This document shows positions 57,859-64,000 of a stretch of 64,000 bases of DNA, piece by piece; within the stretch, counting starts at the first letter, position 1; the number at the start of each line of letters is the position of its first letter. This DNA comes from Cardiobacterium valvarum (GTDB taxonomy: Bacteria > Pseudomonadota > Gammaproteobacteria > Cardiobacteriales > Cardiobacteriaceae), in assembly GCF_900460955.1 (NCBI RefSeq), contig NZ_UFUW01000001.1, forward strand, positions 1,176,738-1,240,737. The letters are read 5' to 3'. The translations under genes and the position numbers were made by a program. The notes below the pieces were generated by a model, which searched no databases, was not told the DNA's origin, and saw nothing but the letters and a program-made list of their open reading frames with translations.

Positions 57859-59307
57859 ATGAGCAAAGCCAGCAAAGTCGCCCCGGGTACAAGCCAAAGC
57901 CTCGACCTCGCCCTCAAACAGACCCTCACCCTCACCCCGCAGTTACAACAGGCGATCAAACTGCTCAACATGGGCAACCTGGATCTGAACGTCGAAATTA
58001 GCAACATGCTGGCGCAGAACATCATGCTGGAGCGCAAGGGCGACATCCTCTATGAAAATCCGGGAAGCGAGAGCGACAGCGGTGATAGCGGCGAAGACAC
58101 AGACGGCCTGCTGCAACACCTGAGCGGCGAACTCGAATACGACAGCACCTGGGAAGAACACTACGACCACGACTGGAAAGACCACGCCCCCTACCGCGAA
58201 GAAGACGATAACCCCGAACTCTATCTCAGCGCCAAACCGACCCTGGCCGCCTACCTCGAAGAACAAATCAACCAGATGCCGCTGGATGACACGCAGCGCC
58301 GCGCGGCCCTCGCCGTTGCCTTCGAACTGGATGACGACGGCTACTTCCGCAGCGAGACGGAAGCCGTTGCCGCCCAACAACAACTCCGCGTGGCCGACAT
58401 CGAAGACGGTATCCGCATCGTGCAACAATGCCAGCCGGGCGGGGTCGGTGCGCGCGATCTCGAAGAATGCCTGAACCTGCAACTCGCCGCCCTGCCGCCG
58501 CACACCCCCTACCTGGAAGCGCTGCAACTCATCATGAAGCGCTACTACGGCTTCATCGCGCGCAGCCCGCAAATGATCCGGCAGCGTCTGGATATGGACA
58601 TTGCCACCTACAACCACGCCATGGCGCTCCTGCGCAGCCTTGATCCCCGCCCCGGCCAAAAATACAACGCCGCGCGAGTGCAGCACGTCGAGCCGGACAT
58701 CATCGTGCGCGAAAAAAACGGCATCAGCTACATCGAAACCACCGACAACATCCATCCTGACCTCAGCATCAACCAGGCTTACGCCGCGCTGGCGGAAGTG
58801 GCAAAAGGCGCGGATAAAACCCTCCTGCAAGCGCAACTGCAAGAAGCACGCTGGTTCCTGACCGCCATCGACAAACGCGCCGACACCATCCGCCGCGTGG
58901 CGGGCGTCATCGTTGCCCTGCAACAAGACTTCTTCCAGGAAGGCGAAAGCGCGATGCGGCCGCTGACGCGGCAAAAAGTGGCGGAAATCCTCGACATCCA
59001 CGAGAGCACCGTCAGCCGCGCGGTCAACGACAAATACCTGCAATGCAAACGCGGCATCTACGAACTGCGCTACTTCTTCTCCGCTCAGTTTGAGAACACC
59101 GACGGCGATGACCAGTCGGTCGTCGCCATCAAGGCGCTGATCACTGAAGTTATCGGCGAAGAAAACCCGGATAAACCCTATTCCGACCAGAAAATCACCG
59201 ACATCCTCGCCGAACGCGGCCACAAAATCGCCCGCCGTACCGTGACCAAATACCGCGAAAGCCTCGGCATCCCTGTTACCACCCTGCGCCGCCACCGCAA
59301 GCGCTGA
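57859..59307 (+). CDS. rpoN: RNA polymerase sigma-54 factor
   Basis: 482 residues. N-terminal activator region LTLTPQLQQAIKLLNMGNLD (residues 15-34), an acidic region (50-115), core-binding domain, then RQKVAEILDIHESTVSRAVN (HTH) and the RpoN box RRTVTKYRESLGIP near the C-terminus. Directs transcription from -24/-12 promoters with AAA+ activators. Follows lptB by 8 bases as in most gammaproteobacteria. Confidence 0.97.
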   Translation: MSKASKVAPGTSQSLDLALKQTLTLTPQLQQAIKLLNMGNLDLNVEISNMLAQNIMLERKGDILYENPGSESDSGDSGEDTDGLLQHLSGELEYDSTWEEHYDHDWKDHAPYREEDDNPELYLSAKPTLAAYLEEQINQMPLDDTQRRAALAVAFELDDDGYFRSETEAVAAQQQLRVADIEDGIRIVQQCQPGGVGARDLEECLNLQLAALPPHTPYLEALQLIMKRYYGFIARSPQMIRQRLDMDIATYNHAMALLRSLDPRPGQKYNAARVQHVEPDIIVREKNGISYIETTDNIHPDLSINQAYAALAEVAKGADKTLLQAQLQEARWFLTAIDKRADTIRRVAGVIVALQQDFFQEGESAMRPLTRQKVAEILDIHESTVSRAVNDKYLQCKRGIYELRYFFSAQFENTDGDDQSVVAIKALITEVIGEENPDKPYSDQKITDILAERGHKIARRTVTKYRESLGIPVTTLRRHRKR

Positions 59308-59367
59308 TGCAGTACCTGCGGGGAGGAAAGGGCAGGGCGACTAAAACCGCCCGGACTTCCCGCTTGC

Positions 59368-59373
59368 TATAAT
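59368..59373 (+). promoter_or_regulatory. Possible -10 box for ppa
   Basis: TATAAT 32 bases before the ppa start; CAGGAG is the ribosome-binding site. No convincing -35. Confidence 0.4.
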
Positions 59374-59404
59374 CCCGCTCCCTTTTAACCAAACAGGAGC
59401 CCCT

Positions 59405-59935
59405 ATGGCAGACTTCAACAAAATCCTCGACGCAGGCGACGTGGACGGCGGCATCATCAACGTCGTCATCGAAATCCCGGCCGGCTCGAACCACAAAATC
59501 GAGTGGAAACGCAAAATCGGCGCGCTGATGCTCGACCGCGTTGAGCCGCTCATCTTCGCCAAACCCACCAACTACGGCTTCATCCCGCAAACCCTCGACG
59601 AAGACGGCGACGAACTCGACGCCCTCATCATCACCGACACCCCGCTGCCAACCGGCATCTACATGCAGGCGCGCATTATCGGCGTGATGAAATTCGTCGA
59701 TGATGGCGAAGTCGATGACAAAATCGTCGTCGTCCCTGCCGATGACCGCCAAACGGGCGATGCCATCAAGACCCTGGCCGACCTGCCCGCGCAGCTCATC
59801 AAACAAATCGAATTCCACTTCAACCACTACAAAGCGCTGAAAAAACCTGGCTCGACCAAAGTTGACCACTGGGGCGATATCGAAGAAGCCAAACAAGTCA
59901 TCCGCGACTCACAACAACGCTGGAAACAGCAATAA
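59405..59935 (+). CDS. ppa: Inorganic pyrophosphatase, family I
   Basis: 176 residues, standard for bacterial family I enzymes. Hydrolyses pyrophosphate to drive biosynthesis. EIPAGSNHKIEWKRKIGAL (residues 22-40), NYGFIPQTL, DGDELDALII (metal-binding Asp residues) and DKIVVVPADD are the known active-site blocks. Single gene with its own promoter. Confidence 0.97.
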   Translation: MADFNKILDAGDVDGGIINVVIEIPAGSNHKIEWKRKIGALMLDRVEPLIFAKPTNYGFIPQTLDEDGDELDALIITDTPLPTGIYMQARIIGVMKFVDDGEVDDKIVVVPADDRQTGDAIKTLADLPAQLIKQIEFHFNHYKALKKPGSTKVDHWGDIEEAKQVIRDSQQRWKQQ

Positions 59936-59962
59936 ACCTGCCGTCCCCGCTTGCGGCACAAC

Positions 59963-60021
59963 CGTAGGGCGGGCTTCAGCCCGCCATTACCATCAAGTGG
60001 CGGGCTGAAGCCCGCCCTACA
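59963..60021. repeat. REP pair upstream of the prolyl oligopeptidase
   Basis: GTAGGGCGGGCTTCAGCCCG and GGCGGGCTGAAGCCCGCCC inverted about a 14-base spacer; could form one long stem in the region between ppa and the next gene. Confidence 0.85.
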
Positions 60022-60034
60022 TCACATCAACCCC

Positions 60035-62128
60035 ATGAAAAAACTCACCCTCGCCCTCCTTACCCTCATCCACACGAGTACTGCCATGACCGCAACCCAA
60101 GACCCCAACCTCTGGCTGGAAGACATCGACAGCGAAAAATCCCTCGCTTGGGTGCGTGCGCAAAACGCCACCAGCGAGAAAGCCCTCACGCAAAACCCTG
60201 CCTTCAAAACCATCGAGGCCGACCTGCTCGCCATCCTCGATTCTGACGACAAAATCCCCTATGTCGTGAAGCGCGGCGACTACTACTACAACTACTGGCA
60301 GGACAAAGACCATCCGCGCGGCATCTGGCGGCGCACTACCTGGGACGAATACCAAAAAGCCGAGCCCAAATGGGACACCCTCATCGACCTCGATGCCCTC
60401 AACAAAAGCGAAAACGCCACCTGGGTGTGGCACGGCGCGGACTGCCTGCGCCCTGACTACCGCCACAGCCTCATCAGCCTTTCGCGCGGCGGCGCAGATG
60501 CGGACGAAACCCGCGAATACGACCTGGAAACCCGCGAGTTCATCAAAGACGGCTTCTACCGTCCCGAAGCCAAAGGCTCAATGGGCTGGATAGACAAAGA
60601 CCACGTCTTCGTGCAGACCGATTTCGGCGCAGGCAGCATGACCGCCTCCGGTTACCCGCGCGAAGCCCGCCTGTGGCAACGCGGCACATCGCTTGCCGAC
60701 GCCAAAACCGTCTATCGTGGCGAAGAAAACGACATGCTCATCACCGCCGCACACGACGACACCCCCGGCTACCACCGCGACTTCGTCAGCCGCGTTATCG
60801 ACTTCTACCACAACGAACTCTACGAACACGCACCGGACGGCACACTGCACAAAGTCGACGTCCCCGACACCGCCGACAAAGGCGTCTATCGCGACTGGCT
60901 CAACATCACCCTGCGCGAAGACTGGACACTGAACGGCAAAACCTACCCGTCCGGCAGCTACCTCGTCGCCAACTACGCCGACTGGCAGGCGGGCAAACGC
61001 GAACCCACCGCGCTCTTCACCCCCGACGCGCACACCTCGCTCGCGGGTGTCACCTGGACCAAAAACTACCTCATCCTCAACAAACTCGAAGACGTGAAAA
61101 CCCGCCTCGTCGTCCTGGATCCCGCCAAAAACTGGGCGGAAAAACCGCTGGAAGGCGTGCCGGCAAACAGCACCGCCAGCGTTGCCGCCGTGGATCCCGA
61201 CGAAAACGACGACCTGTGGCTGACCGCGAACGACTACACCCTGCCGACCACCCTCTACCACACCCGCGTCGGCGGCACGCCCACCGCGCTCAAATCCCTG
61301 CCCGCCTTCTACGACGCGAGCGACATCACCGTCGCCCAGCATTTCGCGAAAAGCGATGACGGCACTGAAGTCCCTTACTTCATCGTCCACCACAAAAACT
61401 TGCCGCTCGACGGCAAAAACCCGACCCTGCTTTACGGCTACGGCGGCTTTGAAATCTCGCTCACCCCCGGCTACGCAGCAGGCGTGGGCAAAGCCTGGCT
61501 GAACCGCCGCACCCAGGACGGGCGGGGCGGCGTGTACGTCGTTGCCAACATCCGGGGCGGTGGCGAATACGGCCCGCGCTGGCACCAGGCCGCCCTGAAA
61601 GAACACCGCCACAAAGCCTACGAAGACTTTGCCGCCGTTGCGCGCGACCTCACCCAACGCGGCATCGCCGACCCGGCGCACCTCGGCATCCAGGGCGGCA
61701 GCAATGGCGGCCTGCTGATGGGCAACATGCTGACCCAATACCCGGAACGCTTCGGCGCCATCGTCATCCAGGTACCGCTGCTCGACATGCAGCGCTACAA
61801 CAAACTGCTGGCGGGCGCCTCGTGGATGGCCGAATACGGCGATCCGGACAACCCCGCCGAATGGGCCTACCTGGAAAAATACTCGCCCTACCACCAGTTT
61901 GACGCGGCAAAAACCTACCCGCCGGTGCTCTTCACCACCTCAACCCGCGACGACCGCGTCCACCCCGGCCACGCGCGGAAAATGATGGCGAAAATGCAGG
62001 CGGCGGGCAAAAACGCCCTCTACTACGAAAATATCGAAGGCGGCCACGGCGGCGCGGCAGACAACAAACAGCGCGCCTACATGAGCGCGCTGGCCTACAC
62101 CTTCCTCTGGGAACAGCTCGCCAAATAA
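60035..62128 (+). CDS. Prolyl oligopeptidase family S9A, secreted
   Basis: 697 residues from ATG 60035; the frame upstream of it is REP sequence. Residues 1-18 look like a signal peptide (KKLTLALLTLIHTSTA). QDPNLWLEDIDSEKSLAWV starts the beta-propeller part. The hydrolase domain has GIQGGSNGGLLMGN (Ser nucleophile), TTSTRDDRVHPGHARKM (Asp) and EGGHGGAADNKQ (His). Cleaves short peptides after proline. The S9A catalytic set is complete. Confidence 0.9.
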   Translation: MKKLTLALLTLIHTSTAMTATQDPNLWLEDIDSEKSLAWVRAQNATSEKALTQNPAFKTIEADLLAILDSDDKIPYVVKRGDYYYNYWQDKDHPRGIWRRTTWDEYQKAEPKWDTLIDLDALNKSENATWVWHGADCLRPDYRHSLISLSRGGADADETREYDLETREFIKDGFYRPEAKGSMGWIDKDHVFVQTDFGAGSMTASGYPREARLWQRGTSLADAKTVYRGEENDMLITAAHDDTPGYHRDFVSRVIDFYHNELYEHAPDGTLHKVDVPDTADKGVYRDWLNITLREDWTLNGKTYPSGSYLVANYADWQAGKREPTALFTPDAHTSLAGVTWTKNYLILNKLEDVKTRLVVLDPAKNWAEKPLEGVPANSTASVAAVDPDENDDLWLTANDYTLPTTLYHTRVGGTPTALKSLPAFYDASDITVAQHFAKSDDGTEVPYFIVHHKNLPLDGKNPTLLYGYGGFEISLTPGYAAGVGKAWLNRRTQDGRGGVYVVANIRGGGEYGPRWHQAALKEHRHKAYEDFAAVARDLTQRGIADPAHLGIQGGSNGGLLMGNMLTQYPERFGAIVIQVPLLDMQRYNKLLAGASWMAEYGDPDNPAEWAYLEKYSPYHQFDAAKTYPPVLFTTSTRDDRVHPGHARKMMAKMQAAGKNALYYENIEGGHGGAADNKQRAYMSALAYTFLWEQLAK

Positions 62129-62133
62129 ACACG

Positions 62134-62159
62134 AAAAGCCCGCTGCTGCGGGCTTTTTT
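62134..62159 (+). terminator. Terminator after prolyl oligopeptidase
   Basis: AAAAGCCCGC and GCGGGCTTTTTT around TGCT. Confidence 0.85.
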
Positions 62160-62179
62160 GCGCGCGCCGCCAAGCGGGA

Positions 62180-62287
62180 TATAGTTGGATAGATAAAAAA
62201 GCGTAACAAGGCGCGTCGCCGCAGACAGTACAGGTAGTACGGCAAGGCGACGCAACGCCGTTACGATTTTTTAGATGTTTAACTATA
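62180..62287 (+). mobile_element. Correia-like 108-bp MITE, copy 2
   Basis: TATAGTTGGATAG to GATGTTTAACTATA, same core and length as copy 1. It again interrupts CGCCAAGCGGGA-TA-AATACTGG, a stray copy of the toxin-island repeat. Upstream of the secreted-protein gene at 62399. Confidence 0.8.
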
Positions 62288-62398
62288 AATACTGGCTTCG
62301 TGCATGAAGGCAATAAACCCTGGTATGGAATTGCCAGAGCGATGTGGGAAAATAGCCGCGCTGCCTTTGAACAGCTTCTTTTATTACCAGGAGAAACC

Positions 62399-62980
62399 AT
62401 GAAAAGAACCCTCACATTCACCTGCGCCTTGCTGTTAGCACACACCGTTAGCGCGGCAACGGATGCCGGCAAAATCGCCATCGGCGGTATCGAATTGGGC
62501 ATGACACGTGCGCAAGTGACAAAAACGCTGGATAAAAGCTGCCCCGGTTATCAAGAAGAAAAAAATGCGCAGGCAGCGCAGTCCGCTATCTTTAACTGCG
62601 CACCGGCGAGCAAACAGCCCCTGTCCGTCAGACTGGATAACACCGTTATTAGCGCGGGCTACCAACAGCAAGAGCCTCTGCCGAAAGGTGCCGATCAAGC
62701 GGCAGTGAACAAAGCCATACAGGCACAGGTGGATAAATTGAGCAAAGAATATGGCAAACCGGATCTCGTCGCCGATAACAGCGCCGTGAAAATGGGCGGA
62801 GCAGAGCTCGGCAAAGTCAACAAAGTGCTGTGCTGGGGACAATGCGGCAAAGCCAAAGACGGCGCCATACATCCGGATGGCAAAGTGCTGGTGGTAGGCA
62901 TTGTGGCCTTGCCGGAAGCGCTGATTATTTCACGCGGTGTCGTGGATACCGTTGCGTTCGGCAAAGCTGCCACAAAATAA
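62399..62980 (+). CDS. Secreted protein, unknown
   Basis: 193 residues from ATG 62399 (AGGAG 7 bases upstream). Signal peptide with likely cleavage at VSAA (about residue 20). Then IAIGGIELGMTRAQVTKTLD, a pattern of BamE/SmpA-like folds (GMTxxQV), two cysteines (about 46 and 61), and a later VLCWGQCG pair. No lipobox. Periplasmic by prediction. Lies between two inverted MITEs. Function unknown. Confidence 0.65.
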   Translation: MKRTLTFTCALLLAHTVSAATDAGKIAIGGIELGMTRAQVTKTLDKSCPGYQEEKNAQAAQSAIFNCAPASKQPLSVRLDNTVISAGYQQQEPLPKGADQAAVNKAIQAQVDKLSKEYGKPDLVADNSAVKMGGAELGKVNKVLCWGQCGKAKDGAIHPDGKVLVVGIVALPEALIISRGVVDTVAFGKAATK

Positions 62981-63000
62981 AACCGCAACGATGGACACAG

Positions 63001-63033
63001 AAACAGGCTGACCATGTGTCGGCCTGTTTTTTT
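63001..63033 (+). terminator. Terminator after the secreted protein
   Basis: AACAGGCTGAC and GTCGGCCTGTT pair (one mismatch) and lead into T7. Confidence 0.75.
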
Positions 63034-63062
63034 GCGCCATGCCTTATGCCGCCAAGCGAACA

Positions 63063-63084
63063 AAACCCGCCGAAGCGGGCTTTA
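63063..63084. terminator. Second hairpin in the same gap
   Basis: AACCCGC and GCGGGCTTT around CGAA. With the next MITE it fills the gap before the hydrolase gene. Confidence 0.5.
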
Positions 63085-63118
63085 TTGTGTCGTGCTGCCA
63101 AGCGGGCAGGCACGCGCG

Positions 63119-63226
63119 TATAGTTAAACATCTAAAAAATCGTAACGGCGTTGCGTCGCCTTGCCGTACTACCTGTACTGTCTGCGGCGACGCGCCTTGT
63201 TACGCTTTTTTATCTATTCAACTATA
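63119..63226 (-). mobile_element. Correia-like 108-bp MITE, copy 3 (inverted)
   Basis: Reverse complement of copy 2, nearly identical. Ends at base 63226, one base before the stop codon of the hydrolase on the minus strand, so it follows that gene immediately. The left flank GCCAAGCGGGCAGGCACG is only partly like the usual target. Confidence 0.8.
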
Positions 63227-64000
63227 TTACAGCGGCTTTTCCGCCCAGAATTGTTTGATGACGTCTGCGACGGCGGCGGGTTCGTCCATATGCAAATGGT
63301 GACCGCCATCCAGGCGGACGACGCGGATGTCCTGGGTCAGGCGGTAGCGGTCAGGCAGGTAATGCCAGTGCGCGGTAAAGCCGCTGTGGCCTTCAATCAT
63401 CAAGACCGGCGCGGTGATGCGCGGGATGAATTCTTGTACTTGTTCTTCGGAGAGCATCATCGGCTGCCACACGGTGAGGCGCTTGTCGCTGATGAAGCGG
63501 TAGCCGGCGGCCTCGTGGTTGAGGTTGCGCCGCACCAGGCGTTCGGCGCTCTCCGGCTTCATCGCCCCGGCCTTGATGCGTGCGGCGATGAGCGGGGCGA
63601 GATCCTGGTAGTAGCGGTTGCTGCGCGGGTTCATGTAGTCCATGGTCAGCAGGCGTTCGCGCATCCGTTCCGGCAGGTCGTTGTGGTTGGAGACGTAGGG
63701 TGTGCCGTAGCATTCGATGCAGACGAGGCGGCTGATGCGGTCGTAGAAGGTGCCGGCCACCATGCTCGCGACTGCCGCACCGAGGGAGTGGCAGACGAAG
63801 TCGATTTTGTCGATGCCGAGGGCGTCAGCGGCAAACATGGCGTCGCGCATATGGTCGGTGAAGTGGTAGCCCGCGCCGAGCGGGCGGTGCGCGCTGCGGC
63901 CGTGGCCGGCAAATTCGAGGGCGATGAGCGAGGTGTTGTCGTCAATGAGGTAGGGCGCGAGCGGGGCGAAGCTGGCGGCGTTATCGAGCCAGCCGTGCAG
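63227..64000 (-). CDS. Alpha/beta hydrolase, 5' part outside the window
   Basis: The frame is open from base 64000 to TAA 63227-63229 (257 residues visible). It begins LHGWLDNAASF, the oxyanion segment of an alpha/beta hydrolase, then EFAGHGRS, nucleophile FVCHSLGAA (Cys where the first Gly of GxSxG usually is), and RLDGGHHLHMDEP with the catalytic His. Substrate unknown. An internal ATG at 63850 is not the start. Confidence 0.85.
   Translation of the reverse strand: MHGWLDNAASFAPLAPYLIDDNTSLIALEFAGHGRSAHRPLGAGYHFTDHMRDAMFAADALGIDKIDFVCHSLGAAVASMVAGTFYDRISRLVCIECYGTPYVSNHNDLPERMRERLLTMDYMNPRSNRYYQDLAPLIAARIKAGAMKPESAERLVRRNLNHEAAGYRFISDKRLTVWQPMMLSEEQVQEFIPRITAPVLMIEGHSGFTAHWHYLPDRYRLTQDIRVVRLDGGHHLHMDEPAAVADVIKQFWAEKPL

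Overview
The window is a stretch of gammaproteobacterial chromosome, probably Cardiobacterium or a close relative. That is inference from gene order (aroQ-accB-accC-prmA-dusB-fis; hfq-hflX-hflK-hflC-yjeT-purA; kdsD-lptC-lptA-lptB-rpoN), high GC in core genes and Neisseria-like small repeats. No rRNA or tRNA gene was recognised.

Bases 1 to about 15120 are a polymorphic-toxin (contact-dependent-inhibition-like) island. It holds the tail of one locus and two consecutive loci. Each full locus has a boundary module (terminator hairpin plus short tandem repeats), a GC-rich lipoprotein-like gene with hemagglutinin-type sequence and a VENN pretoxin motif, an AT-rich toxin tip with its immunity gene, and in the first locus a series of orphan toxin-tail/immunity cassettes. 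A repeat (a GTGGGCAA/TTGCCCAC hairpin followed by CGCCAAGCGGGATAAACACTG-like sequence) follows most immunity genes. Many cassettes are broken by 1-2 base indels or stop codons. Recognisable toxin types are a papain-fold deamidase, two WHH/HNH nucleases, a CdiA_C-type tRNase and a PD-(D/E)XK-like nuclease. The island ends at an IS630-family element (15123-16009).

Bases 16130-31723 are mostly core genes: fatty-acid carboxylase subunits, L11 methyltransferase, DusB/Fis, coproporphyrinogen oxidase, a dipeptidase, purA and the hfq-hflX-hflKC cluster, plus an unusual zinc-finger membrane protein.

Bases 31816-42438 hold a type III-like restriction-modification system on the minus strand. Order of transcription is mod, a REP-associated transposase with dense REP arrays, res, then an SNF2-type helicase. 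The mod gene is split at a run of nine G, so it appears phase-variable and currently OFF; its target-recognition region is AT-rich and looks exchanged.

Bases 42608-48806 are a complete SUF iron-sulfur operon with its Rrf2 regulator (regulator-sufB-C-D-S-U-T). Then come a MoxR/DUF58/transglutaminase trio, a ubiG-mupP-like-yciK-like cluster, and LPS transport genes with rpoN, followed by ppa, prolyl oligopeptidase, a secreted protein and a partial alpha/beta hydrolase.

Three near-identical 108-bp elements (8179, 62180, 63119) have TIRs resembling those of the resident IS630 element and a core resembling Neisseria Correia repeats. Two of them and the IS sit at the same TA inside the island's dispersed repeat.
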